A stretch of DNA of 64,000 nt from NCBI GenBank assembly GCA_963678705.1, contig OY783223.1, forward strand, positions 496,001-560,000, given 5' to 3'. A model generated the notes under the pieces. The model was not told the origin of the DNA and did no database searches. It saw nothing but the letters and a program-made list of their open reading frames with translations. The DNA is from Panorpa germanica (Eukaryota > Arthropoda > Insecta > Mecoptera > Panorpidae). The position numbers and the translations under genes are program-made. Shown one piece after another: positions 1-12,380 of the stretch (the first letter of the stretch is position 1; the number at the start of each line of letters is the position of its first letter).

Positions 1-557
1 TTTGTTAATCTTTATATTTTACTTGTTTCGTTTGATTTTTGATTCGTTTTTGAATCTTTCTCGTTTTGTGAATTTACATTTTTGTTTGTTTCTTTTGCAC
101 TTTGTGCTTTTGTGTCTTTTTCGACTTTTGTTTCTTAAATCTAATTGGCAATGGCAATAGTATGCGATAAAAATTGATTATTACTGAATCAAAAGAACAC
201 GTACAGCTATTGTGGTGTTATTCTACAGATTAACTGGAATGGTCTCAAACAAATGTATTTATGCTGGCTTTTTTGTTTAGGTAATCATTTTTTAATTAGG
301 TCACAATGGTCGCGAGGAAATGTTTATATTTCTGAGAAACACTTGAGGTTCTAATTCATAGTTATTTTTATTGGTCCTATTTTGTTTATGTTGAAATACG
401 TTAAAAGTTATTTGTTATTTGAGTCAACATAATATTAGAATTATTTAATATTTCAATTCACCATTCATAGTAGATATAAATAATGAGTTCATTTCCTTTA
501 TAATAATTAAATATAACAAAGATATAATGTATTACGTAATCTTATGTTAACTTGCGT
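1..557. repeat. Left arm of a long inverted repeat
   Basis: This stretch reappears as its reverse complement at about 12972-13487, with small indels. For example, the segment around 485-545 (atgagttcatt, atataacaaagatataa, tattacgtaatc) matches 12975-13045 reversed, and 1-13 matches 13474-13486 reversed. The match is still running at base 1, so the arm probably continues outside the window. I see no coding capacity. It may be an inverted pair of an unnamed repeat family or the ends of one large element. Confidence 0.85.
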
Positions 558-3300
558 ACCGCGATACTTGCGTACTTTGATTTCACGCAAGATGTAATAG
601 TTTTGTACAATTACCGTTCATCCGTTAAATTAAAATTCTTCAAATTGTACAATAACTGCAAATACTTAGACCACACTATACGCGATGACACTTTACAGTA
701 TTTTCCTTGGATTAGGCCGGCAGCCTCGCTATAGTGCGCTATGTCCCGGCACTGTTTGAACGCTCCTTGTCTATTAGTGTTACTGTTGTTCAGTCCTGCG
801 TGAAGCTTCGTGGACGCATCAAACACTAAATCAGAAAAACTAATAAGAACAGTTCTTTCAGATTCTGTGTGATCACATTTCGAAATTGTACAAAGTATAT
901 AACACTCTCGAAACACAAAACGTGAATGTTATCTTAAGCGTCGACGTCCAAGCTTTATATATTTTCACTCACAAGTTTACTTTTCTTAGAAATCAGTGAA
1001 CTTTTATAGTCCAAACCAATACGACATTCATATAAATATATTATATTGTAACTATTTGAAAATTCGCATGTCGGTTTGCATCTTGTTAAATGTGCTTGCA
1101 TGAATGTGTCAAATCGTTATATTATCTTAAAATCTCTACGACGCTTTAGTTATAATATCATTATTATTATATTAGTTATTATATATTATATTTAAAAGTA
1201 TCCAATGGCTGTCGGTAAATGGACAGTTCTTTCAAGACTAGAACGAACCGACTATTTGTGTTTACATTATCGAGCGAGGTATATGATAAAGCGATAAGGC
1301 ACATTAGAATAGATTGCAAAATTTAAAGGACAGACACAGAGTTACGTCAGTACAATTGCACGAAGGTGAGACAAGAAGTGACAACGGCAGAATGTAAGAA
1401 AGAGATTAAAAAAAACTAATAGTTAAAGTTAAGGCTGAAGTAAAGGAGTCAAATGATGATGAAACAGAAGAAGAGTATTAAGATGTAGAAGATAAAGATA
1501 AAGCAGATAAAAAAGAAGAGAAAGATGATGAGAAATGAAATTACAACAGAATAAGACGGTTACAGGACAGGAAATTTAAGATCTAATTCAAGTAGGGATA
1601 AGGAGGCAAAGGTCGAAATAAAGAATGAGGAAAATGGTAGATAAGCCATGAAATGGTTGAAACGAATTTGCAAGTACGATACTGTAAATTAATGTAATGT
1701 AAATTATTGTTTTTGCAATTTGCAGGGTGACAAATGGGCCGTGGCACTAAGAAGACATCAATTAATAATAAAATAAGAAAATATATATTAAGCCAAAATA
1801 TTAAGGAATTGATGACACTTATTATCAAATTTATTACTTTTTCTATAAACATTTTTAACTGTCTCAGTGAATACGTAGAACCGGCAAAGCATGCTGGTGT
1901 ATTACATATTACTTCAGTTTGTACTTGCTATACAACCTCTTCCAGTAAATGTAAATGATGTCGCAAGTTGGTGTAGCACTTATGTGAACGACGTATTACA
2001 TTTGTGCAAAGTTTTGATAAAAGAAAACCTTGTAATAAATGTTAAAATGGAATTACAACCATTTTCTTGTTTCTTGTGTTTTAAGTTTAGAAATGTTCAT
2101 ATAAAAATTAGAAATCAAATAGTGTAGATAATACTAGGGCTAGGAAATGGTACTGACATTTCAATACTAGGACTTCTACTTTACAGTTTTTTATAATACA
2201 GACCTTTGGAAAACTGTCAGTAGTTATCGGACGTCAGTTATTATCTTTAATAATAATAAGAATTATCTGCACTGTAAGATCACGACGAAATATCTTAAAG
2301 TTGACGCATGTTTTAGATATAAGTAATGCGTCACGGAAGAAATAAGTAACCAATTATTTTTTCTTTTTTACAAACTTAGTAATACAATACTTCATGAGTT
2401 ACACAACCCAGCTGTTAGTAGTAAGTAACGTATCACACACACACACTCGTTTAGATGGTAAATCGTCAGATTTGATGTAACATGCTTAAGATTTTCTACA
2501 ACGTTGAATCCCTTTAATGGTTAAGCCGACAAAACGACTTTTTTAATTGTTATTATCTTTTAAAATATATCGACTCATTAAAAAATAATTGAACATTTGA
2601 GGTCCTATTAGCTAACTATATCAATATAGTCATGTGTGATTTGAATCCTATATAAATACATACATTTTAAGCAAGTTTGATCGTTGAGAATATAAATTCG
2701 ATTTTACATGTTTTTTTCTCCGTACGCAACCTGATGTGATTTTGTATTATGTATAATATGTATTAAATGATGATTTCATATTATGGACTAACCAATTAAG
2801 CTAAGGTAATAATTAAACCAATAATAAATATATATTATATTACAGCGGTATATATAAAAAGCTATTGTGACGTAATTTTTGTATAATGACCTTGTGTTAT
2901 GTTGCTAAGTATTTCATATCAGAATTTTGAGGAATGTAAAACTGGTTAATATTATTAGTTTGGTATATATGAAGTTAATGCTGCCTAACTTTCAAATAAC
3001 GTGTTAAATATTTTTATTTACAATAGTTCTACATACGTTAGTTTACATTAAGTTTATTGTATATGGATTTGTAATTATTATCAAAATGTAAAAGTTACGT
3101 TGTCTCACGGGCGCTATACAATGTGTATTTTCAATTTTAAAACTTAAGAAAGGATGCGCTGTCCTTTCCAGAGACACCGAGACACAAAGCCACTAAGAGA
3201 CGACTGATGGAACAAAACGATAGGATATCTAATTAGGTTTTAGAGGGTAGTGAAGTGAAGTGAGAGGATGAAACGACCGTGAATGGCGTGCATTAGAGAC
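558..3300. other. AT-rich stretch with no gene; one acidic coding-like remnant
   Basis: I find no gene I can defend here. From about 1424 to 1555 (+) the bases read as a Lys/Glu/Asp-rich protein-like string broken by in-frame stops (TAA near 1480, TGA near 1537). It could be an eroded pseudogene or chance A/G-rich sequence. A possible splice acceptor (ttgcag) lies at about 1720. Confidence 0.3.
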
Positions 3301-3346
3301 AATAACTACTAACAGGTCCTGATGGATAATTTTAAAGTTTACTTAC

Positions 3347-3548
3347 TTTGCATTGCCCATATGTCAAATCTGATTAATGCATTTTTATACGCAACAATTT
3401 GTCTCCTACAAGCTTCATTTCGAATTTGCCGCAGTAAAGAACTGGTTTTCTGTTCAGGTTGTCTCCGAAATTTAGTAACGGAAGCGTCTGTACCAACAGC
3501 TAATATCGTAAGTAAAACTGACAAATTCTGAAGTACTAATAATAGCAT
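3347..3548 (-). CDS. Candidate first exon of a small secreted peptide (family member 1)
   Basis: Read on the minus strand from ATG at 3548. The first ~22 residues form a textbook signal peptide: Met, a Leu/Val/Ile-rich core (MLLLVLQNLSVLL), then AVGTDA as a plausible cleavage region. The rest is basic and lacks Cys pairs. A strong donor (GTAAGT) begins at 3346, giving 67 codons plus one base, so the gene would continue leftwards; I could not place a second exon. The same signal peptide, with five synonymous and five amino-acid-changing codon differences over 22 codons, is encoded at 47094 on the + strand. Two diverged copies in different surroundings argue against chance. I do not recognise the family, and a repeat-borne ORF is the main alternative. 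Confidence 0.4.
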
Positions 3549-3800
3549 TATGTTATTTAAAGTTAACGTTAAAGTTAAAGTTAATCGTAATTATTCATTT
3601 TGAGAAATTTAGACATTTTGTTTTATAATTTGCAGCCATCTGAGAACAATGTTATCTATGTTTGATAGTTCTGCAATACTCCGTGGGGTGCTTATTACGC
3701 TGCATTCCTTTTAGAACGGGTGTGTTAGATTTTAAAATTCGAAAGTACTCTTAATTTCAAATGATTCGGCTCTCTTGCAATTCTTGGAGGTAACGTGAAA

Positions 3801-3880
3801 TTGCCAAATATAATCTGCAACCAGTGATTGGTGCATCTAGCCAACAAATTAGACAGGATTTTGCCCGAGCCTTGCTAGAA
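3801..3880 (+). repeat. ~80-bp direct repeat, copy 1
   Basis: This segment (from ttgccaaatataatctgcaa to cccgagccttgc) recurs at 4928-5006 with about five differences. It is open in one frame in both copies (protein-like AKYNLQ...ASSQQIRQ), but the differences are mostly amino-acid changing, so it is more likely a duplicated repeat fragment than a conserved exon. Confidence 0.7.
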
Positions 3881-4231
3881 GTCTCTGACAAATGTATTTT
3901 CTATTCAACCATAATACAGCATTCCGCAGTATACTTTAAATAAACAAATAAACAAGGTTACATATATTTTGCGTTTAATTCATATCTCTTTGTTTCTTAT
4001 TTTATTAGTCCAGTGTCTCTGACACTGCAACATTTTGTTACGACTTGACATTCTTTCAGAAGAGCGTAGTGGTATTAACGCACCTTATTACTACGGGAAG
4101 TTTCTATTTTAATGTTTAATAATACACCACTGTATGTATTTCGTACATCCCTGTTCACATGGTTCATACGTCGTGATATCGACCTTGAGAAACGGTCACA
4201 GGGAAAACAATTCGTACTGACAATACTATAA

Positions 4232-4914
4232 GGCCTGTCTCAGTATGGCACCGTATTTAAGCGAATTTCTGCCGGACGTATACGGGCTACTACGCTTTAC
4301 CTATCCGAACCATGTAAATGTAATGAGATCTCTCTGGAGCTCTCAGACTGCACGCTACAAAGCCGTCCGAATACGGGCGGCACTACCTCGCACATTAGAA
4401 CCGTATAAAGGCGAATTTTATCCAAGCGTTACCACTACTACAACGATATCCTATCCGAGCCTTTGTAAATGCAAACAGCCGCCTCAGACTGGAGGGGATA
4501 CCTAAGATCGCTTGTTGTTACGCTGCAATACGGTTCAAAAGAGATATATCGGCGATATCGCTTATGACGAGTATGTTCTGCATGCTTCAGTTTATGTTTG
4601 TATTTCAGTAAATCATGGACACCGATACCGATACCGATACGATAGAACTAAATTTAAATTCACGCCAACCAGAACTCAGATATATAATAAATGCTAAAGT
4701 CTCTTTAATACCAGTAGTGTATCGATAAAAATTAAAGTTAAAGTTTGCTCTCATGATAAATTATATAAGTGCTAAAGAACTCCAATACACCCCCTAATAC
4801 ACGACTACAGACATCTGTGACACACATATGCGGTTTGCTTTGTAGCTCATCCAATCCGCCGATTTACGTCCTAATACGCCGTCGCTTAAATACGCTCTTA
4901 TACTGAGACAGGCC
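4232..4914. mobile_element. PIF/Harbinger-like MITE, copy 1
   Basis: The element has terminal inverted repeats of about 33 bp starting GGCCTGTCTCAGTAT and ending with the reverse complement, flanked by TAA on both sides (4229-4231 and 4915-4917). A 3-bp TSD and GG-starting TIRs fit PIF/Harbinger. Length is 683 bp. A second near-identical copy lies at 10405-11086 and a left-end fragment at about 20254. Both full copies hold an 86-codon open frame, but 9 of 10 differences within it change amino acids, so I do not call it a gene. Confidence 0.85.
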
Positions 4915-4927
4915 TAAGCCTTAGGAG

Positions 4928-5006
4928 TTGCCAAATATAATCTGCAATCAGTAATTGGTGCAACTAGCCAACAAATTAGACAGTATTTTGCCCGAGCCTT
5001 GCGAGA
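4928..5006 (+). repeat. ~80-bp direct repeat, copy 2
   Basis: Second copy of the segment at 3801-3880, starting 14 bp after the end of the MITE. The two copies are therefore about 1.1 kb apart with the MITE between them. Confidence 0.65.
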
Positions 5007-5204
5007 TGACATTTTAGGGATAAAGGATATTAACATTTCCCCATTCGAATGACCATTGGCGTGTGTGCAAGAAAGTTATCCAGGTACTGACGGCCACATT
5101 CGTGTTGTTACACATTGAATCTTTGTTGTAATCCCCGATAATTCTAACAATCAGTACACAAATAATTTCAATGCAACGTCGTTTTGCACTTGTTAGCTAG
5201 CATA

Positions 5205-6752
5205 CTGATTTTGACTATTTTCGCCTGCTTTTATCTGAAAATATTTGCCTTAACTTGCGACTCCAGACACCTGAAGACTTAGAAGACACTCTGAAAGAAC
5301 TTATTAAAATAACCCAAATGGAAGCAAGGAAATCTACTCCTCTCACAACCAATACCCGCTTCACATTAGAGAAATGGTAAAAGAAAGAACAAGGCTGAGG
5401 AGGACATGGCAAATGAGACATAAACCGGCGGATAAAAATAATTTTAACAGAACTTCACAAAACCTTAAAAGGTCCATTCAAGCACAAAAGGATAAAACTC
5501 TCCAACAGTATCTTGAAGGACTTACGCCATCTGATTGCACCGATTATTCCTTGTGGGAGGCTACGAAACGGATGAAACAACCAAAGCAATCGGTGCCCCT
5601 AATTCGCAAAGAAGATAACAGCTGGGCTTGAAGTGACAAAAAGAAAGCGGATGCGTTTGCTGTTGACCTTCCACAAATTTTCAACCGCATTTAACGAACT
5701 ATGAACCACATGAAGAAAACGAAATCATGAGCTACCTGAATATTCCTCTACAAAAGTCGGTTCTGGTTAAAACCTTTTCATAAGTAGAAACTCAGAAAGC
5801 TTTTAAATATAACCAGCATACAAATAAAACTCAGGCTTTGACTTGATTACAAGTCTCATTCTTAAAGTACTTCCCCTAAAACCAATAATACTAATAAAAA
5901 TTATATTTAATGCAATACTGAGAATTAGAGACTTTCCGGGACAATGGAAAACCGCTGATATTATTTTAATTTAAAAACCAGGTAAACCTCTTAATAAAGT
6001 TAAATCATACTGACCTATTAGCATTATACCCATCCTTTCCAAATTGTTCTAAAGGCTGTTACTAAAAAGAAAAAAATCTTTTCTGACTGACGTGACACCA
6101 AACCACCAGTTGGGTTTTCGGGAACAGCACGCTGCAATAGAACAGAGTACAGAGTAGTAAATGTGATAAATGAGGCCTGTGACAAGAAGCATTCCTAGCG
6201 TTTGACTAAGTATGACACGCGGGACTGCTTTATAAAATAAAGAAGACACTGCCCAATTCATTCTGCAGGATACCTAATTCATACCTCCAAGACAAATGTT
6301 TCACACATTGTATACTGCAGACCTACCCACTACTAGCCAGACAACAACAGCAACGTTTGCAGATGACACATCAATTTTAGCTGTGCATGAAACTCACAGA
6401 TGTTGCATCACAGCAGGTACTAGCTACCCTAGGCGAGATTTAAGTCTGGCTAATGAAGTGTTGAATTAAAGCAAACGGGACGAAGTTAATTCACGTTACA
6501 TTTACCTTGTGTAGAAACACATGTCCTCCTGTACGTTTAAATGAACAAATTATGCCACAATGTAAAGAGAATAGGTATCTGGGCATGCATTTAGTTCGGC
6601 GCCTAACCCGGAGACATATCACGGAAAAACGTAAGTAACTATATTTTAAATGTAGAAAGTTACACAGGATTATTGTACGCAAATTGCATCTATCCAATAG
6701 CAGCGAACTAATGATTTAAAAAATGATACTGAACTCTGGGGAACATCTAGTG
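5205..6752 (+). mobile_element. Jockey-type LINE, 5' segment (broken reverse transcriptase)
   Basis: A degenerate non-LTR retrotransposon reading frame. The cleanest stretch (5374-5631) has the pre-RT region typical of Jockey-clade ORF2: LRRTWQ, FNRTSQNLKRSI, YLEGLTPSD, SLWEATKRMKQP, IRKEDNSWA. Frameshifts and stops follow, then a catalytic-type TFADDTSILAVHE near 6350-6400. It breaks off at 6752, where a hAT element is inserted, and resumes at 9513 with NIEILKRFQ. The start is 5'-truncated or too eroded to see. Confidence 0.85.
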
Positions 6753-9504
6753 TAGGGCTTCTGGATCCGACCCGACCCGGGCCCGAACCCGACATGTATT
6801 GGCAATAAACCCAAACCCGAGACCTAGGCAGTAAATCCGACGGATCTGACGGATCTGACTGACCCGACAATCGAATGCTTTCGCTGGTGTAATTGCAAAA
6901 TTAAATAAAACCCAAAGGGTGCTGCACGAATTTTACAATCCAAAATTTTAAAATATTTCTCAAATATTTATTTATTTATCTAACATATATCAAAAATCTA
7001 TATAAATAAATCATATAATTTAGTAAAAGATTACCATAAAGTGTTATTTATTAAAATGGATGATGCTATTATGATGTCGAGACGATCACCAGACACTAGA
7101 CCAATATAAAGAAAGAACTAACAAGATTAAAGTAATTTAAGTATCTATTTAAATAAAAAAAACTTAAGTTTCAATAAGCACTTCATTTGGTTTTCCCAAT
7201 GAGTTGGAAACTTTCATAAATAGCGAACATGTTAGTTCAATCTTCCTCTTCGATTGTAAGTCTGTATCTAATTAACAGTTCGTCGATCTTCATAGTTTAA
7301 ATTGTAATTGTAGTATTGTTTCATGTGTAACTTGTTTTTTTTTAATTATTGTTTATTCTTAACCACGCTAGAAGTTTCTTCAATCTGACATATACGAGCA
7401 TATTAGATTTCGTTAACGCAAAAACTCTTAGAATATTGTAAGAAAAGTAATTGTGAAATGAAATATTTTTAAATATTGATAAAATGAAAATGATTTCGGT
7501 ATATTTAGATTTTAGATTGACTGAATTATTTTTAATTATTTCAAATACTTTTAGTGCAGACATGTCACAAAATAAAACAACAAAAGTTTGGGATCATTTC
7601 ATAATCTTCGTCAAAAAACTAGAACAAAGCAAGGTGCAAATTGTGCAAATTGTGCAAATCGTAAATAGGTGTTTTCCATTCAAGTACATCAGCGTTATGA
7701 AAACACCTTAAAACGCATGACATTCATTTGAATTTAAAGCGATGCGGAGAAACATCGATTGATTCTGTGATCGGGAACTCGATTAAAAAGCCAAGGACAC
7801 TTTTAGATTTCGTTCAATGAAAAAGTTTGAACGAAATTGTAGCAAAATTGACCGCTGTAGATGGCATATCTACTAGAGCAATCACTAGATCTGAATTTAT
7901 CCGAGAGTCTATTGCAAACCGGCGATATAAATTTCCCAAAAATGAGAGTGACGTTATGAAATCACTAATGATTTCTGCATTATTGCAGAAAATATCTAAT
8001 CATCAACGTTTCAGTTTGACTCTTGATGAGTGGACTAGTACTCGAACGAAGGAATACATACATATAAATCTTCATGGTGACCCAACAGAAGATCCTTTTA
8101 ATCTGGGGCTTGTTCGAATCACTGGATCGTGTCCAGCAACAAATTTACTTGAAGCAGTTACAAAACATTTGAAATTGTTTGAAATAGATTACCAGCAACA
8201 CATTGTCGGATCCACAGGCGACGGTGCATCTGTTATGTTCAAATGGAAATGAATGTCCAACATTTTATCAACTTTGCCTCAATCGCGGTATTCATCTCGG
8301 AGTGTGTGATACTTTATATAAGAAAAAGTCAACTGCGATAATGAATATGGAGCAGGAAGCTGAAATAAGTGATTCGGAAGATCTCCGAAGAGCAGAAGAA
8401 GAAAATTTTGTGGAAACAACAAGCATTGATAAGATTATCGGCGATGTTCGAAAGGTGGTAACATATTTTAAATCTTCGTCTATTAGAAATGGAATTCTAC
8501 AAGACAAAATCAAGGCAGAGCTTATTCATACTAAAGAGCTAATTTTAGACTGTAAAAAGCGTTGGAGGTCATTAGCAAATATAATGTGTTTTCGTAAAAC
8601 ATCAGAATCGGTATATGTAGAACTAGCTTTGTCAGAGTTAAATTCTTCACAAATGCTGCAGCTGATAGATTTTAAAGTGCTAAAAAACTTAGCGAATGTA
8701 CTTGAACCTGTTAAGTTAGCCGTTGAAGTCCTAAGTCGTAATGACACCACACTTTATTTAGCTGACATCGCACTAAATTATAAAAAGAAAAGATGGCGGA
8801 TTCAACAAGTGAAATAGCGACTGAATTGCTGCAAAATGTAGAGAAACGGCTCAATATTAGAATGAATGTGAACTTAATGAATCTATTTAAGTCACTCAAA
8901 GAGCCCAATTGTATTCCATCAAAACAAGCCTTAAGTTTAGCTACGCAGCTAATAAGTCGACTTTTCGCGAACGTGGCAGTCAGAAAACTTAGAAAACTTA
9001 GATACGAGTATGCTGTTAGTGGATAACGATGAAAAGATATTATCAATGGAAGAAGAATTAAATTTAATTTTAAAAAATGCGGAAAAACTTGTTGTGAGTG
9101 CTCTTATAGAGGCTGAGGATTTTGGAAAATTGAAGCAGTAGTTTGCCCTTTTCAGAAATACAAAAAAAAGGAACGCTAAATCTAGAGAAGCTTTATGCCG
9201 CGCTGTGCACGGTCAAACCAACTTCGACGGATAACGAACGAACGTTCTCGGTGTCTGCAAATTTTTGCACAAAACTTAGATCGTCATTAAACTAAACTAA
9301 AATATCACTACATTAGAGCAAGCAAATTAAAATAACTTGCAAAATAATATGTAATTACTTAAATAAAAATAAACTACTTGATAATTTAAATGTTTTTTAT
9401 ATTTTTCCTATTTTGGACCTGACCCGGCCCCGGATCCGTCGGGTTTATAAAATAATGGACCCGGATCCTACGGGTATTAAAATCCCGGGTTTTCAGAAGC
9501 CCTA
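6753..9504 (+). mobile_element. hAT transposon (hAT-1) inserted in the Jockey-type LINE
   Basis: TIRs are TAGGGCTTCTG and CAGAAGCCCTA, flanked by a perfect 8-bp target-site duplication ATCTAGTG (6745-6752 and 9505-9512). 8 bp is the hAT hallmark. Subterminal regions at both ends are GC-rich with repeated GACCCG/GGATCCG motifs, unlike the AT-rich surroundings, as is common for transposase binding regions. Length is 2752 bp. It carries a broken transposase gene on the same strand (7562 to about 9290). Confidence 0.93.
7562..9290 (+). pseudogene. hAT transposase relic (BED-type) inside hAT-1
   Basis: From 7562 the frame starts MSQNKTTKVWDHF, which resembles the start of a BED zinc finger, although the cysteine/histidine part is frameshifted. 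From 7827 to 8252 comes the hAT catalytic region (SLTLDEWTST, then GSTGDGASVM). From 8341 to 8817 comes the insertion/helical region, including CKKRWRSL. The C-terminal dimerisation block is visible at about 9220-9290 (ERTFSVSANF, KLRSSLN). At least three frame changes (around 7680, 8250 and 8810) show that no full-length protein can be made. Confidence 0.88.
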
Positions 9505-9512
9505 ATCTAGTG

Positions 9513-9908
9513 TTTCAAATATAGAAATACTAAAAAGATTTCAGTCAAGGACAATAAGAACCGATATGGATATCTCATTGTTCATAAGCAACAAATTCAT
9601 CAACCATGACTTTGTCATTACAACTGTGAAAGAAGAAATTAAAAAATCAGCCAAAGATACCAGCAGCGGTTAAACTATCTAGCTGTGAATTTACTAGATA
9701 CACATACGTCTGACTGTGAAAGACTCAAAAGACATAGTGCGTTTAAGCTACTACAACGTTTTTAATTGTCATTCATAGATATAACCGTCACTGGACGACT
9801 GTTTCTTATCTAGGTTAATTTTCATTTTTAGCATAGGTACTTATTGTTCATATTTATTGTTTAAAACAGACTGTAACGTGACATGTTAATACAAAATTAA
9901 AAAAAAAT
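9513..9908 (+). mobile_element. Jockey-type LINE, 3' segment with poly-A tail
   Basis: Continuation of the LINE interrupted by hAT-1. It reads NIEILKRFQ from 9517, then, after a frame change, the Jockey C-terminus LAVNLLDTHTSDCERLKR and a stop near 9765. About 140 bp of 3' UTR follows, ending in an A-rich tail (aattaaaaaaaaatta) near 9895-9908. Confidence 0.85.
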
Positions 9909-10310
9909 TAACTATTTGGTAATGTAAGTGTTATGTAATTCATACTTGAACATCCTTAAATAATATTTTAACTGAAATTTATTTATAGTAAGATCAAAAT
10001 TTGTATATGATGCTTTCTCTTATTTAGCAGGAAACTATTAAATAAATGAACTAGTTTTACGTAAACATCATAATGTATAAATGATTGTATATCTTGCAGG
10101 CGCAAACCAGAGTTACACTTCTCCTTCTGCTAAATGAAAAAGATAACACTGCATGTTCGCTAATATAATACGTAAGTCGTAAACGTCACATTCGACCCCT
10201 TGAAAATCTAATAAAGTTGAAGAATTATGGAAGTCCATTACATTTTGAAGCAACGTACCATACTTTATTACCTTTTTATAAAGCTAAAAAAACGATGCAT
10301 TCTAATGATT
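9909..10310. other. AT-rich stretch, no gene seen
   Basis: Between the LINE tail and the hAT-2 transposase relic I see no ORF, repeat boundary or RNA gene that I can defend. The missing 5' end of hAT-2 may start inside it. Confidence 0.4.
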
Positions 10311-10329
10311 AGTCTTACAGATATGAACG

Positions 10330-12380
10330 ATATAACACAGTCAACCAAATAAGCAGCCAGTTGATATAGAAGTAAAAAAAACGTTTTTAAGTTTTTATGC
10401 ATCAGGCCTGTCTCAGTATGGCACCATATTTAAGCGAATTTCTGCCGGACGTATACGGGCTACTACGCTTTACCTATCCGAACCCTGTAAATGTAATGAG
10501 AACTCTCTGGACCTCTCAGACTGCAAACTACAAAGCCGTCCGAATACGGGCGGCACTACCTCGCACATTAGAACCGTATAAAGACGAATTTTATCCAAGC
10601 GTTAGCACTACTACAACGATATCCTATCCGAAACTTTGTAAATGCAAACAGCCGCCTCAGACTGGAGGGGATACCTAAGATCGCTTGTTATTACGCTGCA
10701 ATACGGATCTTTTCGGTTCTATCGGCGACATCGCTTGTATGAACATACCGGTATGTTCAGCATGCTTTAGTTTATGTTTGTATTTGAGTGAATCATGGAC
10801 ACCGAAAAATTAATTCTTTGAATTCAAGAAAGAGAGCCAACCAGAACTCAGATATATAATAAATGCTAAAGTCCCTTTAATACCAGTAGTGTATCGATAA
10901 AAAATAAAGTTAAAGTTTGCTCTTATAATAAATTATATTAATGCTAAAGAACTCCAATACACCCCCTAATACACGACTACAGACATCTGTGACACACATA
11001 GGCGGTTTGCTTTGTAGCTCATCCAATCCGCCGATTTACGTCCGAATACGCCGTCGCTTAAATACGGTCCCATACTGAGACAGGCCTCATTCAAACATTA
11101 TGCAGCTGATTTAGTCAACCAGATGACTACAAATCGACAATTTATCGACAAAAATATTGATTTAAAAAAAAGTGTAGGTCAAGGTTATGATGGAGCCAGT
11201 GTGATGAGCGGTGTGTATAATGGTGTACAAAAACAGATTAAGGATATCCAGCCTAACGCGGAGTACTTACATTGCGCCACTCATAATTTAAATTTGGTGG
11301 TTAATGATGCTGTTAGCACTTGTATTGAATTACAGATTTTTTTCGCAACGTTGCAAGATTTGTATAACTTGTTCGGAAATAACATCAAACGTTGGGATAT
11401 GTTGTCAAAATTTACTGGCGAATCGGACACCACTCTAAAAAACTGAAATCCAACTAGATGGTCTAGTAGGGTCAGTACAATATCTGCAATAAAACTTCGT
11501 TTTTTCGATATTATCAAAGCGTTATCAGAAATAGTTCTGAAGTGTTCCAGTAAAGACGAGCGTAGTCCAGCAGAAAGTATTAAAACTAAAATGCTAAATT
11601 TCGAGCTCGTGTTCCTTTGCGAATTCATACACCGTGTATTGAATGACATCAGTTATGCATCTTAAACTTTACAAAAAAATGATATCAATTTAAATGAGGC
11701 AAGTAGAGCTTTAGCGGAGACAAATGTAAGAATACAAATTTATAGAAATGACTTCGATTCCTTCAAGTACAAAGCCAGTGAATCTGCAAGAAAAGATGGT
11801 ATATTGATGAATTAGCTTCTGATTACCGATTTAGAAGCAGGGAAGCAATATTTGAAATTACTATTTTCAATAATGTACTAGGCACAATAATAGGTCAATT
11901 AAAAGCACGTTTTAGTGGTCTCAGTGCAGTTAGTCAAATATTCAATTTTCTAACACCAACATTTTTACTGGATGTAGGTGAAACAACTTTATTACAAAAG
12001 TGTGACCAATTCCAAAGTAAATATTCTGATATAATCCCCAACTTTTCCATTCAATTTTTTAATATTTACCACCTAATTCTACCTGAATTATCTAAGGAAT
12101 GAATTATCTAATGAATTCACCAATTCTGTAAAGAAATAATGAGAAAATATGGAGTTCTAGATTGCGACCTAACAGAAGTATTTAAAGCAATGTTATTGTT
12201 CCATACAACGCCTGTCACTTGAGCAGAAGCTGAAAGATCATTTAGCAAATTAAAAATTATTTAAGGAATACTATAGGCCAAGCTCGACTCCGACATTTAC
12301 CGCTAATAACAGTCGAAAACAAAGCCGCATCAAGCTTCGATTTAACCGAAGTCATTGATAGATACTTTTGCGAAAACTAA
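10330..12380 (+). pseudogene. hAT transposase relic (ZMYM1/DUF4371 type)
   Basis: Upstream of the MITE the frame reads VDIEVKKTFLSFYAS; after the MITE it continues FKHYAADLVNQM, NIDLKKSVGQGYDGASVMSG and CATHNLNLVVNDA, the hallmark stretch of ZMYM1-like hAT transposases. TRWSSR-like sequence follows at about 11450. The C-terminal dimerisation block lies at about 12215-12380 (AEAERSFSKLK, then ARLRHLPLITVENKAA). Multiple stops and frameshifts (for example after 11446 and near 12100) make it a pseudogene. Confidence 0.88.
10405..11086. mobile_element. PIF/Harbinger-like MITE, copy 2, inside the hAT-2 transposase
   Basis: Same family as 4232-4914, 682 bp, TIRs starting GGCCTGTCTCAGTATGG. The flanking 3-bp duplication is TCA (10402-10404 and 11087-11089). 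Removing the element and one TCA makes the hAT reading frame continue, which defines the insertion site to the base. Confidence 0.9.

Noticed and set aside
1891-2127. 78-codon ORF with a hydrophobic start (MLVYYILLQFVLAIQ)
   Set aside because: No second copy, no splice context and no family resemblance; the background is AT-rich, where such frames are frequent.
4245-4505. 86-codon ORF shared by both MITE copies (also 10397-10678)
   Set aside because: Nine of the ten base differences between the copies change amino acids and one is silent, so there is no sign of selection for protein. The frame is open by chance in a short non-autonomous element.
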